Notes: generated by a model from the sequence alone, not told the origin. A stretch of 20,459 nt of DNA from an uncultured Blautia sp. (GCA_934358405.1 CAKRKL010000025.1:1-20459), one strand, 5' to 3'. Positions 1 through 8,593 are shown, counted from the first letter of the stretch. Translations and numbers: made by a program.

Positions 1-351
1 GGCAAAAACTTTGCAGCAGGTATGAGCGGCGGTATTGCTTACGTTCTGGATGTGGAGAATGTTCTTTACAGAAATCTGAATAAATCCATGATTTCTATTG
101 AAAAGGTGGATAATAAATATGATGAAAAAGAGCTTCGGGATCTGATTGAAGCCCATGTAGCCGCAACAGGCTCAGCCCTTGGCAAGAAGGTTCTGGATCA
201 GTTTGATGAGTACCTGCCTCATTTTAAAAAGCTCATTCCAAATGAGTACAAGAAAATGATCACCTTAAGCGCAAAGCTTGAGGAAAAGGGTCTGAACAGT
301 GAACAGGCACAGATGGAAGCATTCTACGAAAGCATAGGAGTTAAGCATTAA
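1..351 (+). CDS. gltB: Glutamate synthase (NADPH) large subunit, C-terminal end (partial)
   Basis: Open from the first base in frame 1 and ending in TAA at 349-351; only the last 116 residues are present. The first residues (GKNFAAGMSGGIAYVLD) are the glycine-rich repeat typical of the GXGXG beta-helix domain at the C-terminus of the glutamate synthase alpha subunit, which connects the glutaminase and synthase sites. The remainder is a helical tail. gltD follows after 14 nt, with its AGGAGG ribosome site starting on the last base of this stop codon, so the two subunits are almost certainly co-translated. The enzyme converts glutamine plus 2-oxoglutarate to two glutamates in the cytoplasm. Identification rests on the tail domain plus the gltD neighbour; the catalytic domains lie outside the window. 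Confidence 0.93.
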   Translation, partial: GKNFAAGMSGGIAYVLDVENVLYRNLNKSMISIEKVDNKYDEKELRDLIEAHVAATGSALGKKVLDQFDEYLPHFKKLIPNEYKKMITLSAKLEEKGLNSEQAQMEAFYESIGVKH

Positions 352-365
352 GGAGGCAAAGGATC

Positions 366-1850
366 GTGGGAAAACCGACTGGATTTTTAGAATATAACAG
401 AGAGGTGGCAAAGGTTCTGCCGCCGAAGGTGCGAATTGCCAATTTCAAGGAGTTCCGTACCCCATTAAATAAAGAAAAACAGAAACTTCAGGGAGCACGC
501 TGCATGGCCTGCGGCGTTCCCTTCTGCCAGGCAGGAATGATGATCGGAGGCATGGCTTCCGGCTGTCCTCTTCACAACCTGGTACCGGAGACAAACGACC
601 TGGTATTTACCGGAAACTGGAAGCAGGCATTCCTTCGCCTGAACAAAACACACAGCTTCCCGGAATTTACTTCCCGTGTCTGCCCTGCCCTTTGCGAGGC
701 AGCATGTACCTGCAACTTAAACGGAGACCCGGTTTCCACCAAGGAAAACGAGCGAGCCATCATTGAGACTGCCTATGCAGAAGGATGGGTAAAACCACAG
801 CCTCCGGCTGTCCGCACAGGCAAGACCATTGCAGTAGTAGGAAGCGGCCCATCCGGACTTGCAGCCGCACAGCAGCTGAACCGAAGAGGCCACAGCGTCA
901 CCGTATTTGAGAGAAGCGACCGCATCGGCGGCCTGCTTCGCTACGGCATCCCCAACATGAAGCTGGAGAAATCTGTCATCGACAGAAGACTGAAGCTGAT
1001 GGAAGAAGAGGGCGTGAAATTTGTGACCAATACAAATGTAGGCGTTGACATCACGGCAGAAGAGCTTCTGAAAAAATTTGACCGCGTGATTCTTTGCTGC
1101 GGAGCCTCCAATCCCCGTGACATCAAGGTACCGGGAAGAGATGCCAAGGGAATCTATTTCGCAGTAGACTTCCTGAAAAAAGTAACCAAAACCTTACTGG
1201 ACAGCGACTTTACCAAAGCACCTTACGAGGATGCAAAGGGCAAGCATGTGCTGGTGATCGGCGGCGGTGATACCGGAAACGACTGTGTGGGAACCTCCGT
1301 CCGTCTGGGTGCCAAATCTGTAACCCAGCTGGAAATGATGCCAATGCCTCCAGTAGAGCGTGCAGCCTCCAACCCGTGGCCGGAGTGGCCGAAGGTTCTG
1401 AAAACCGATTACGGCCAGGAGGAAGCCATCGCTGTATTCGGACACGATCCCCGCGTTTACCAGACCACAGTCACCGAGTTTATCAAGGATAAAAACGGAA
1501 ACGTGTGCCAGGCCAAGATCGTGAAGCTGAAATCTGAGAAGGATCCGAAAACAGGCCGTATGATGATGGTTCCCGTAGAAGGAACCGAGGAAGTGATCCC
1601 TGCTGACCTGGTGCTGATCGCAGCCGGATTTCTGGGAAGCCAGAAATACGTTACCGATGCATTTAAGGTAGCCACAAACGGACGCACCAATGTGGAAACT
1701 AAAGCAGGAGCTTATGAGACAAATGTCCCCAAAGTGTTCACGGCAGGCGACATGCACAGAGGTCAGTCTCTGGTAGTATGGGCAATCAGGGAAGGAAGGG
1801 AAGCTGCCAAGGCAGTGGACGAATCCCTGATGGGGTATTCTTATCTGTGA
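366..1850 (+). CDS. gltD: Glutamate synthase small subunit (NADPH, FAD, Fe-S)
   Basis: 494 residues, usual length for GltD. It starts at GTG (366), chosen because AGGAGG at 351-356 lies 9 nt upstream. N-terminal iron-sulfur ligands are visible as C46, C49, C54, C67 and a second group C106, C110, C114, C116. An FAD-binding Rossmann motif VVGSGPSG lies at about 157-164, and an NAD(P)H-binding motif VIGGGDTG at about 297-304. The conserved AGD near the C-terminus (FTAGDMHRGQSLVVWAI) closes the FAD site. The subunit feeds electrons from NADPH to the GltB synthase site. Together with the glutamine synthetase 200 bp downstream it forms the GS-GOGAT ammonia assimilation cycle. Nothing looks broken. 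The gap that follows has no convincing T-tract terminator. Confidence 0.97.
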   Translation: MGKPTGFLEYNREVAKVLPPKVRIANFKEFRTPLNKEKQKLQGARCMACGVPFCQAGMMIGGMASGCPLHNLVPETNDLVFTGNWKQAFLRLNKTHSFPEFTSRVCPALCEAACTCNLNGDPVSTKENERAIIETAYAEGWVKPQPPAVRTGKTIAVVGSGPSGLAAAQQLNRRGHSVTVFERSDRIGGLLRYGIPNMKLEKSVIDRRLKLMEEEGVKFVTNTNVGVDITAEELLKKFDRVILCCGASNPRDIKVPGRDAKGIYFAVDFLKKVTKTLLDSDFTKAPYEDAKGKHVLVIGGGDTGNDCVGTSVRLGAKSVTQLEMMPMPPVERAASNPWPEWPKVLKTDYGQEEAIAVFGHDPRVYQTTVTEFIKDKNGNVCQAKIVKLKSEKDPKTGRMMMVPVEGTEEVIPADLVLIAAGFLGSQKYVTDAFKVATNGRTNVETKAGAYETNVPKVFTAGDMHRGQSLVVWAIREGREAAKAVDESLMGYSYL

Positions 1851-1918
1851 TCCATCTAAAAGTCATCTGTAATACAGAAAAATATTCGCTTAGTTAAGGT
1901 AAAGCGTTAAAAAAGCAG

Positions 1919-1947
1919 TTGACAAACGCAGATCACGTTGCTATAAT
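1919..1947 (+). promoter_or_regulatory. Consensus sigma-A promoter of the glnA operon
   Basis: TTGACA at 1919-1924 and TATAAT at 1942-1947 with a 17-bp spacer, a perfect match to the vegetative consensus. Transcription should start near A1955. The next gene start is glnA at 2053, giving a leader of about 98 nt that contains the hairpin at 1961-2002. No regulator operator is obvious around the boxes, so control is more likely to act on the transcript than on initiation. Confidence 0.9.
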
Positions 1948-1960
1948 TACCCCCATGAAC

Positions 1961-2005
1961 AAGGGCGTTCTTCAGATAGATATCTTTCTGAAGTGCGCCC
2001 TTTTT
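1961..2005 (+). terminator. Promoter-proximal terminator-like hairpin (candidate attenuator) in glnA leader
   Basis: AAGGGCG (1961-1967) pairs with CGCCCTT (1996-2002). Inside it CTTCAG (1970-1975) pairs with CTGAAG (1988-1993), with a U.G wobble and one U-U mismatch between the two stems. The descending arm runs into TTTTT (2001-2005), the form of an intrinsic terminator. It lies only about 6 nt after the predicted transcription start, upstream of glnA, so it would abort transcripts at about 50 nt unless relieved. An ANTAR-domain protein encoded two genes on is a plausible antiterminator. No canonical pair of hexaloop ANTAR hairpins is visible, so the link is inference. Confidence 0.75.
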
Positions 2006-2052
2006 GTGTTCAGCCAGGATGAGGAAATGAATAGAAAAGGAGAGAGCAGGTT

Positions 2053-3375
2053 ATGGCAAATTATACCAGAGACGAAGTATTACAGATGGCAGAGGACGAA
2101 GATGTAGAGTTTATTCGCCTTCAGTTTACCGATATGTTCGGTACCTTAAAAAATATTGCAATTACAGCAAGGGAGCTTCCAAGGGCCCTTGACAATGAAT
2201 ATGTGGTAGACAGCTCATATATTGCAGGAATCGCAGGAGAAAAGGAGCCGGATATGTATCTCCATCCGGATTATAGTACCTTTACCATTCTTCCCTGGCG
2301 CCCACAGCAGGGAAAGGTAGCCAGACTGATTTGTGATATCTGCCGCTTTGATGGAACACCGCTTGAAAAAAGCCCGAGACATATTTTGAAGCAGGTGGTA
2401 AACATGGCAGCAGAGGAAGGCTATGCCTGTGATGTGAATCCGGAATGTGAGTTTTTTTTATTTCATACAGATGACAATGGCGTGCCAACTACACTGACAC
2501 ATGAGAAGGCAGGATATCTGGATATCAGCCCTCTTGATCTTGGAGAGAATGCAAGAAGGGATATGGTTCTGAATCTGGAGGATATGGGATACGAGGTGGA
2601 ATCTTCCCATCATGAAACTGCACCGGCACAGCACGAGATCGATTTCAAGTTTACAGGTGCAAATGAAATGGCTGACTGCGTAATGACCTTTAAGATGGCA
2701 GTGCGCACAATTGCAAAGCGCCATGGTCTTCATGCAACCTTTATGCCAAAGCCAAGGGCAGAGGTAAATGGCTCCGGCATGCACATTCATTTTGTTTTAT
2801 ATAAAGACGGTAAAAATATTTTTGCAGATCCTGCAGATGTAAACGGACTTAGCGAGGATGCCTATCATTTTATCGGAGGACTTCTGGCGCACAGCCAGGA
2901 GATGGCGGCAATCACCAATCCCCTTGTAAATTCCTACAAAAGACTGGTACCCGGCTACGAAGCACCTACTGAGCTGACCTGGACAAAGAATAACCAGAAT
3001 TCCCTGATCCGTATTTCCCATTTAAGAAAGGACGGCATTGCCATTGAGCTTCGAAGCCCGGACGCAGCAGCAAACCCATATCTTGTTTTTGCAGTATGCG
3101 TGGCAGCTGGACTGGATGGAATTCATCATAAGCTGTACCCAACAAAAGCTTCTGACCGTTCTTTTTCTGAATCGGATCAGAAGGCTATGAATATTGGAAA
3201 CCTTCCGGAAAATCTCAACGATGCGATTGTACATTTCGAAAACAGCACCTGGATCCAATCCATTCTTGGCAAAAAATTCTGTGAAGAATATGCAGCAGCA
3301 AAAAAAGAAGAGTGGCTGAATTACATGCGCCAGGTAAGTGAATGGGAAATCAGCGAATATCTGTATAAGATTTAA
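2053..3375 (+). CDS. glnA: Glutamine synthetase, type I, divergent active site
   Basis: 440 residues, normal for GSI-alpha. ATG 2053 is preceded by AAGGAGAG. It makes glutamine from glutamate, ammonia and ATP in the cytoplasm as a dodecamer (family knowledge). Metal ligands look intact: E131/E133 (ECEF), E188, E195, H244 (GSGMH) and E332 (IELR). NGSGM, KRLVPGYEAP (R297, E303) and NPYLVFA are also present. Oddities by eye against the Bacillus and Salmonella enzymes: the DGSS signature is D53-S-S-Y, the feedback Arg62 is Gly62, the Arg of NRS in the ATP/phosphoryl site (Salmonella R339) is Q315, the Arg equivalent to R355 is A330, and IRIP reads IRIS. No adenylylation site is recognised. It may be a functional but feedback-altered GS or a regulatory paralogue. 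An ANTAR gene follows after 21 nt. Confidence 0.9.
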   Translation: MANYTRDEVLQMAEDEDVEFIRLQFTDMFGTLKNIAITARELPRALDNEYVVDSSYIAGIAGEKEPDMYLHPDYSTFTILPWRPQQGKVARLICDICRFDGTPLEKSPRHILKQVVNMAAEEGYACDVNPECEFFLFHTDDNGVPTTLTHEKAGYLDISPLDLGENARRDMVLNLEDMGYEVESSHHETAPAQHEIDFKFTGANEMADCVMTFKMAVRTIAKRHGLHATFMPKPRAEVNGSGMHIHFVLYKDGKNIFADPADVNGLSEDAYHFIGGLLAHSQEMAAITNPLVNSYKRLVPGYEAPTELTWTKNNQNSLIRISHLRKDGIAIELRSPDAAANPYLVFAVCVAAGLDGIHHKLYPTKASDRSFSESDQKAMNIGNLPENLNDAIVHFENSTWIQSILGKKFCEEYAAAKKEEWLNYMRQVSEWEISEYLYKI

Positions 3376-3396
3376 AACGAAAAGAGTGGCACTCAT

Positions 3397-3951
3397 ATGA
3401 ACAGCAGCATAGTAATTGCATTACCGAAAATAGATGACGCCAGAAAAATACGTACCATATTGAATCGGCATGGTTTTCCGGTAGCTGCGGTATGCTCAAC
3501 TGCTTCAACAGCGCTTGCCAGCATGAGTGAACTGGACGGCGGTATCCTGATCTGCGGATACAAGCTGCCAGACCGGTATTACCGGGATGTGCTGGAAGAC
3601 CTTCCTTCCTGTTTTGAAATGCTGCTTCTGGCATCCCAAAGAGTGACAGCAGAAGCACCAGACTCCATTTTGACTATAGAGATGCCAATGAAAACAGCCG
3701 ATCTGGTAAATACTGTAGATATGATGCTCAATCAGATCGAACGGAGACTGCGCAGGGAGAAAAAGAAGCCAAAGGCCCGCTCCTGGAAGGAACAGAATTA
3801 TATTTCCAATGCGAAGCTTCTTCTTATGGAACGAAACCATTTAAGTGAAGAGGATGCACACCGGTATATTCAGAAATGCAGTATGGATTCCGGAACAAAT
3901 ATGGTAGAGACAGCACAGATGGTTCTGATGCTGTTATATGACGAGGTATAG
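3397..3951 (+). CDS. ANTAR-domain RNA-binding regulator with pseudo-receiver
   Basis: 184 residues. Residues about 4-110 look like a response-regulator receiver fold, but the phospho-acceptor position is lost: ICGYKLPD stands where receivers have LLDIKMPD, giving Gly54 for Asp, and the N-terminal acidic pocket is LPK instead of DD. A basic linker (RRLRREKKKPKAR, about 116-128) leads to a C-terminal ANTAR three-helix domain at about 130-180, with the typical AKLLLMERNHLSEEDAHRYIQK core. ANTAR proteins bind hairpin RNA and prevent transcription termination, often of nitrogen genes. Position between glnA and aspS2 and the hairpin before glnA suggest it controls this operon. Signal input is unlikely to be phosphorylation; protein contact, perhaps with GlnA, is speculation. 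The ribosome site before ATG 3397 is weak. Confidence 0.85.
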   Translation: MNSSIVIALPKIDDARKIRTILNRHGFPVAAVCSTASTALASMSELDGGILICGYKLPDRYYRDVLEDLPSCFEMLLLASQRVTAEAPDSILTIEMPMKTADLVNTVDMMLNQIERRLRREKKKPKARSWKEQNYISNAKLLLMERNHLSEEDAHRYIQKCSMDSGTNMVETAQMVLMLLYDEV

Positions 3952-3972
3952 AAATAAATTTGAAATAAATTT
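3951..3972 (+). repeat. 11-bp tandem duplication between ANTAR gene and aspS2
   Basis: GAAATAAATTT occurs twice head to tail (3951-3961 and 3962-3972) and is followed by GAATTGGAGG carrying the aspS2 ribosome site. It lengthens an otherwise very short spacer and is AT-rich, so it may keep the ribosome site unstructured. It looks like a slippage duplication. Confidence 0.8.
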
Positions 3973-3990
3973 GAATTGGAGGATGAGGAA

Positions 3991-5322
3991 ATGGAGTTTT
4001 TGGATGGAAGATGGAAAAAAGAAGTGAGCAGCTGGGATGAACTGATGGGAAAAGAGCTTCTGAATCAGGAAGCCATCCTGGAAGGTGCCATTCACAGTAT
4101 CCGCAACATGGGTGATGTTGCATTTGTGATCATTAGAAAAAGAGAAGGTCTGTTTCAGACCGTATTTGTAAATGAAGAGGTTGGTTTCTCCATTCATGAT
4201 CTGAAGGAAGGCATGACCGTAAGGGTAAAAGGAATTATAAACGAAGAAGAAAGAGCACCTCATGGCAGAGAGCTTCGGATACGCGAGCTGCAGGTATTAT
4301 CTGCTCCTGCAGAACCCCTTCCCCTTGCCATTGATAAATGGAAATTAAATACTTCACTGGAAGCCAAATTAAATTACCGTTCTCTTTCCCTCCGCAATAT
4401 TCAGGAACGCGCCAGATTCAAAATCCAGGAAGCCCTTACAAGAGCTTTTCGCGATTATCTCTATGAAAATGGCTTTACTGAGATCCACACCCCAAAAATC
4501 GGCGCAAGAGGCGCAGAAGGCGGCGCCAACCTGTTTAAATTAAGCTATTTCCATAAACCGGCAGTGCTGGCACAAAGCCCCCAGTTCTACAAACAGATGA
4601 TGGTAGGTGTTTTTGACCGGGTATTTGAGACCGGACCTGTTTTCCGTGCAGAAAAGCACAACACAAAGAGACATTTAAATGAATACACAAGCCTTGATTT
4701 TGAAATGGGCTATATTGACAGCTTTGAAGAGATCATGGCAATGGAAACCGGATTTTTACAGTATGCTATGAAACTTCTGAAGGAAAACTATGGGAAGGAG
4801 CTGGAAATCCTGAAGGTACAGCTTCCTGATGCCTCCAAAATCCCGGCAGTCCGTTTTGATGTGGCAAAGGAGCTGGTAGCAAAGAAATATAACCGCCAGA
4901 TCCGCAATCCTTTTGACCTGGAGCCGGAGGAGGAAGCCCTGATCGGACAGTATTTTAAAGAAGAATATAACGCAGACTTTGTATTTATCACTCATTATCC
5001 ATCTAAGAAGCGCCCCTTCTATGCAATGGATGACCCGGAGGATACCAGATTTACCTTAAGCTTTGACCTTCTTTTCCATGGCCTTGAAATTACCACAGGC
5101 GGACAAAGAATCCATGATTACAATGCCCTTTTGAAAAAAATTGAAGACAGGGGAATGGATACAGAGGGTATGGAGCAGTACCTGGATACCTTCAAATATG
5201 GAATGCCTCCTCATGGCGGTCTTGGAATCGGTCTGGAACGTCTTACCATGCAGCTTCTTGGTGAGGAAAATGTCCGGGAGGCATGCCTGTTCCCAAGAGA
5301 TCTGAACCGTCTGGAGCCGTAA
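3991..5322 (+). CDS. aspS: Non-discriminating aspartyl-tRNA synthetase, archaeal type (Asp-tRNA(Asp/Asn))
   Basis: 443 residues, length of the archaeal-type class IIb AspRS and lacking the large insertion of bacterial AspRS. ATG 3991 is chosen over an upstream TTG at 3976 because GGAGGA (3978-3983) is 7 nt before it. An OB-fold anticodon domain spans about 25-105. Class II motif 2 is at [20 protein letters not shown], and motif 3 is [12 protein letters not shown] near the end. At the two positions that set tRNA discrimination in the Thermococcus enzyme (Trp26 and Lys85, remembered alignment) this protein has His35 and Pro90, the residues of non-discriminating enzymes. It should therefore charge Asp onto tRNA(Asn) as well. 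gatC, gatA and gatB follow directly and can amidate the product. Often labelled aspS2. Confidence 0.93.
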   Translation: MEFLDGRWKKEVSSWDELMGKELLNQEAILEGAIHSIRNMGDVAFVIIRKREGLFQTVFVNEEVGFSIHDLKEGMTVRVKGIINEEERAPHGRELRIRELQVLSAPAEPLPLAIDKWKLNTSLEAKLNYRSLSLRNIQERARFKIQEALTRAFRDYLYENGFTEIHTPKIGARGAEGGANLFKLSYFHKPAVLAQSPQFYKQMMVGVFDRVFETGPVFRAEKHNTKRHLNEYTSLDFEMGYIDSFEEIMAMETGFLQYAMKLLKENYGKELEILKVQLPDASKIPAVRFDVAKELVAKKYNRQIRNPFDLEPEEEALIGQYFKEEYNADFVFITHYPSKKRPFYAMDDPEDTRFTLSFDLLFHGLEITTGGQRIHDYNALLKKIEDRGMDTEGMEQYLDTFKYGMPPHGGLGIGLERLTMQLLGEENVREACLFPRDLNRLEP

Positions 5323-5357
5323 CAGTCAGAAGCATTTTATTTCAGGAGGATGAGGAA

Positions 5358-5651
5358 ATGGCAAAACAGATAGACGATGAAACCATGGAAAATGTCTGCA
5401 TTCTTGCAAAGCTTTCCCTTACAGACGAGGAAAAGGAAAAAGCCAAAAAGGATATGCAGGAAATGCTTGATTATGTAGATAAGCTGGACGAGCTGGACAC
5501 TTCAGGCGTAGAGCCTATGTCCCATATTTTCGGAGATCAGAATGTATTTCGCGAGGATGTGGTTACAAACGGTGACAACCGCGAGGAAATGCTTGCCAAC
5601 GCGCCAAAAGTAAAGGACGGACAGTATCAGGTTCCAAAGACCATAGGATAG
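5358..5651 (+). CDS. gatC: Asp/Glu-tRNA amidotransferase subunit C
   Basis: 97 residues, standard size. ATG 5358 is chosen because GGAGGATGAGGAA sits immediately before it; the frame is open further up to 5283 but that overlaps aspS and lacks a ribosome site. The N-terminal helical part ([33 protein letters not shown]) and the NVFREDVV motif at about 68-75 are the GatC hallmarks. GatC is the belt-like scaffold that holds GatA and GatB together. It sits 35 nt after aspS and 11 nt before gatA. Confidence 0.96.
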   Translation: MAKQIDDETMENVCILAKLSLTDEEKEKAKKDMQEMLDYVDKLDELDTSGVEPMSHIFGDQNVFREDVVTNGDNREEMLANAPKVKDGQYQVPKTIG

Positions 5652-5662
5652 GAGACATTCAC

Positions 5663-7135
5663 ATGGAATTAGCAGAATTAACAGCCTTACAGCTGGCTGA
5701 TAAAATTAAAAAGCATGAGATCAGTGTCCTGGATGGAGTGAAGGAGGTCTTTTCCAGAATCGAGGAAAAGGACGGTAAGATCCACGCCTACCTGGACACC
5801 TACAAAAAAGAAGCATATGCCCGTGCAAAGGAGGTGCAAAAAGGCATTGAGGACGGAACCTACACAGGTCCTCTTGCCGGAGTACCCATTGCCATTAAGG
5901 ATAACATTTGTGTACAGGGAAAACCAACTACCTGTGCGTCAAGGATCCTGGAAGGCTTCGTTCCCCAGTATCAGGCAGAGGTAATCGACCGTCTTGAAAA
6001 AGCGGGTCTGATTATCATCGGAAAAACAAACATGGACGAGTTTGCCATGGGAAGCACCACAGAAACCTCCGCCTACGGTGTCACCAGAAACCCGTGGAAC
6101 ACAGAGCATGTTCCAGGGGGGTCTTCAGGTGGCTCCTGCGCAGCTGTGGCAGCAGGGGAGGCCTATCTGGCTCTTGGCTCTGATACAGGCGGCTCCATCC
6201 GCCAGCCAAGCTCCTACTGCGGCGTCACAGGCCTGAAGCCAACCTACGGAACTGTTTCCCGTTATGGACTGGTTGCATATGCCTCCTCTCTGGATCAGAT
6301 CGGTCCGATCGGAAAGGATGTGGCAGACTGTGCGGCACTTCTTGAGGTGATCGCAGGCCATGATCCCAAGGACAGCACCTCCATTGACAGACAGGATCTG
6401 GATTTTGGCAAAGAAATGACAGATAAAATTGTGGGAATGAAATTCGGTGTGCCTAAGGAATACCTGTCAGAGGGAATTTCACCGGATGTAAAAGAGGCCT
6501 TTATGGAGACACTTAAGGTGCTTACCCAGATGGGTGCCATTGTGGAATTTTTCTCTGTAAAGACTATGGAATATATGATTCCTGCTTACTATATTATTGC
6601 AAGTGCAGAGGCCAGCTCCAACCTGGAGCGGTTCGATGGCGTGAAATACGGTTACCGTGCAGCGGATTATGACGGTCTTCATGACATGTATAAGCGCACC
6701 AGAACAGAGGGCTTCGGCGAAGAGGTAAAGCGCCGCATTATGCTTGGCTCCTTTGTTTTAAGCTCCGGCTACTACGATGCTTATTATCTGAAAGCCCTGC
6801 GCACAAAGGCTCTGATCAAGAAGGAATTTGACCAGGCATTTGAAAAATATGACGTTCTTCTTGCACCTGCTGCACCCTATACTGCGCCAAAGCTTGGGGA
6901 AAGCTTAAAGGATCCTATGGCAATGTATCTTGGAGATATTTACACAGTTGCTGTCAATCTGTGTGGTCTTCCGGGAATCACCGTTCCCTGCAAAAAGGAC
7001 AAAAACGGTCTTCCAATCGGAATCCAGATGATCGGTGACTGCTTTATGGAGAAAAAGATCCTTTGCGCAGCCCATGCTTATGAAAAAGCGAGAGGGGCTT
7101 TCGGAACACCAGAAGAAGGAGGCAGGGAAGCATGA
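5663..7135 (+). CDS. gatA: Asp/Glu-tRNA amidotransferase subunit A (glutaminase/amidase)
   Basis: 490 residues, full length. GGAG lies 8 nt before ATG 5663. It belongs to the amidase signature family: the catalytic triad is K79 (AIKDNI), S154 (GGSSGGS) and S178 (SDTGGSIR), the same numbers as in the well-studied Staphylococcus enzyme (from memory). It hydrolyses glutamine and channels the ammonia to GatB. The last bases overlap the gatB start in an ATGA junction (7132-7135), implying translational coupling. The glutamine it needs is the product of glnA, the first gene of the same run. Confidence 0.97.
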   Translation: MELAELTALQLADKIKKHEISVLDGVKEVFSRIEEKDGKIHAYLDTYKKEAYARAKEVQKGIEDGTYTGPLAGVPIAIKDNICVQGKPTTCASRILEGFVPQYQAEVIDRLEKAGLIIIGKTNMDEFAMGSTTETSAYGVTRNPWNTEHVPGGSSGGSCAAVAAGEAYLALGSDTGGSIRQPSSYCGVTGLKPTYGTVSRYGLVAYASSLDQIGPIGKDVADCAALLEVIAGHDPKDSTSIDRQDLDFGKEMTDKIVGMKFGVPKEYLSEGISPDVKEAFMETLKVLTQMGAIVEFFSVKTMEYMIPAYYIIASAEASSNLERFDGVKYGYRAADYDGLHDMYKRTRTEGFGEEVKRRIMLGSFVLSSGYYDAYYLKALRTKALIKKEFDQAFEKYDVLLAPAAPYTAPKLGESLKDPMAMYLGDIYTVAVNLCGLPGITVPCKKDKNGLPIGIQMIGDCFMEKKILCAAHAYEKARGAFGTPEEGGREA

Positions 7136-8571
7136 AACAGTATGAGACTATAATCGGACTGGAGGTCCATGTAGAGCTTGCCACCAGAACCAAGATTTTC
7201 TGCGGCTGCTCCACTGCATTTGGAGGAGCGCCAAATACCCACACCTGCCCGGTGTGTACCGGTATGCCAGGCTCCCTTCCGGTATTAAATAAAAAAGTAG
7301 TAGAGTTTGCCCTTCGTGCAGGACTTGCCACCAACTGCAGCATCAACCAGTACTGCAAATTTGACCGTAAGAACTATTTTTACCCGGACAACCCGCAGAA
7401 CTATCAGATTTCCCAGTTGTATCTGCCAATCTGCCACGACGGCTTTGTAGAAATTGAGACAGAGGCAGGAAAGAAAAAGGTGCGGATCCATGAGATGCAT
7501 ATGGAAGAGGACGCAGGTAAGCTGATCCATGATGAGTGGGAGGACTGTTCTCTGGTGGATTACAACCGAAGCGGCGTTCCGCTGATCGAGATCGTTTCTG
7601 AGCCGGATATGAGAAGCGCAGAGGAAGTAATTGCTTATCTGGAAAAGCTTCGCTGCACCATGCAGTATCTGGGCGTTTCTGACTGCAAGCTTCAGGAGGG
7701 CTCCATGCGTGCCGATGTCAACCTTTCTGTCCGTGTGGCAGGAAGTGATACGCTTGGAACCAGAACAGAGATGAAGAACCTGAACTCCTTCAAGGCCATT
7801 GCCCATGCCATTGAGGGAGAAAGAGAGCGTCAGATCGAGCTTCTGGAAATGGGCAGAAGCGTTGTCCAGGAAACCAGAAGATGGGATGACAATAAGGAAT
7901 CCTCTCACGCAATGCGTTCCAAGGAGGATGCCAAGGATTACCGTTATTTCCCGGACCCGGATCTTCCGCCCATCCACATTTCTGATGAGTGGATCAAAAA
8001 GATCAAGGCAGAGCTGCCGGAGTTTAGAGAAGAGAAAGCAGCCCGCTACCAGAAGGAATTCGGTCTTCCGGAATACGATTCCAGAATTCTTACAGAGTCC
8101 AGACATCTTGCAGAGCTGTTCGAGGAGGTTGCAAGTCTTTGCGGCAATCCAAAAAAAGCGGCAAACTGGTTTATGGTGGAGGTGCTTCGCCTTATGAAGG
8201 ACAAAGGGGTGGAGGCAGAGAAGGTAAGCTTTACTCCTTGTCACCTTGCAAAGCTTCTGGAAATGGTTGACAAAAAACAGGTCAGCCCGCAGAATGCCAA
8301 GAAGGTTTTTGAAAAAGTTTTTGATGAAGATATTGACGCAGTTTCCTATATTGAAGAGCATGGCTTGAAGATTGTAGAGGATACAGGACTTTTGACCGGC
8401 ACCATCAGCAGGATCCTGGATGAAAACCCGGGACCACTGTCCGAGCTTCTTGGAGGCAAGGAGAAGGTTATGGGCTTTTTTGTAGGTCAGATCATGAAGG
8501 AAATGAAAGGAAAGGCAAATCCGGCAGGCGTAAAGGAAGCGCTTCTGGCTGAGCTTGACCGGCGAAAATAA
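7132..8571 (+). CDS. gatB: Asp/Glu-tRNA amidotransferase subunit B (kinase/transamidase)
   Basis: 479 residues, full length. Starts in the ATGA overlap with gatA. The N-terminal cradle domain begins with [10 protein letters not shown], and the zinc ligands are C24, C26, C39 and C42 (CGC...CPVC). [16 protein letters not shown] and the [10 protein letters not shown] tract are GatB signature regions that bind metal and ATP. The C-terminal part (about 330-479) is the helical and YqeY-like tRNA-binding tail, ending [19 protein letters not shown]. It phosphorylates Asp on mischarged tRNA(Asn) and swaps in the amide from GatA. In the presence of a non-discriminating AspRS the complex makes Asn-tRNA(Asn); it may also make Gln-tRNA(Gln). 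Confidence 0.97.
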   Translation: MKQYETIIGLEVHVELATRTKIFCGCSTAFGGAPNTHTCPVCTGMPGSLPVLNKKVVEFALRAGLATNCSINQYCKFDRKNYFYPDNPQNYQISQLYLPICHDGFVEIETEAGKKKVRIHEMHMEEDAGKLIHDEWEDCSLVDYNRSGVPLIEIVSEPDMRSAEEVIAYLEKLRCTMQYLGVSDCKLQEGSMRADVNLSVRVAGSDTLGTRTEMKNLNSFKAIAHAIEGERERQIELLEMGRSVVQETRRWDDNKESSHAMRSKEDAKDYRYFPDPDLPPIHISDEWIKKIKAELPEFREEKAARYQKEFGLPEYDSRILTESRHLAELFEEVASLCGNPKKAANWFMVEVLRLMKDKGVEAEKVSFTPCHLAKLLEMVDKKQVSPQNAKKVFEKVFDEDIDAVSYIEEHGLKIVEDTGLLTGTISRILDENPGPLSELLGGKEKVMGFFVGQIMKEMKGKANPAGVKEALLAELDRRK

Positions 8572-8593
8572 TTGTTTTCAGGAGGATTATCAA

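Noticed and set aside
1851..1918. Terminator after gltD
   Set aside because: CGCTT/AAGCG around 1888-1908 is a short stem followed by A residues, not T, so it does not qualify on the plus strand.
1961..2005. Canonical ANTAR two-hexaloop target
   Set aside because: Loops with A at position 1 and G at position 4 closed by a proper stem could not be drawn; only the attenuator-like hairpin is claimed.
1919..2107. 62-codon open frame across the glnA promoter and start
   Set aside because: It begins at the -35 box itself and runs through the hairpin into glnA in another frame; only the sub-frame from 2027 has a ribosome site, and that is reported as a weak candidate.
7285..8361. 358-codon open frame on the minus strand
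   Set aside because: It lies wholly opposite gatB, is rich in Cys, Leu and His in the way antisense frames are, has no ribosome site and no recognisable domain.
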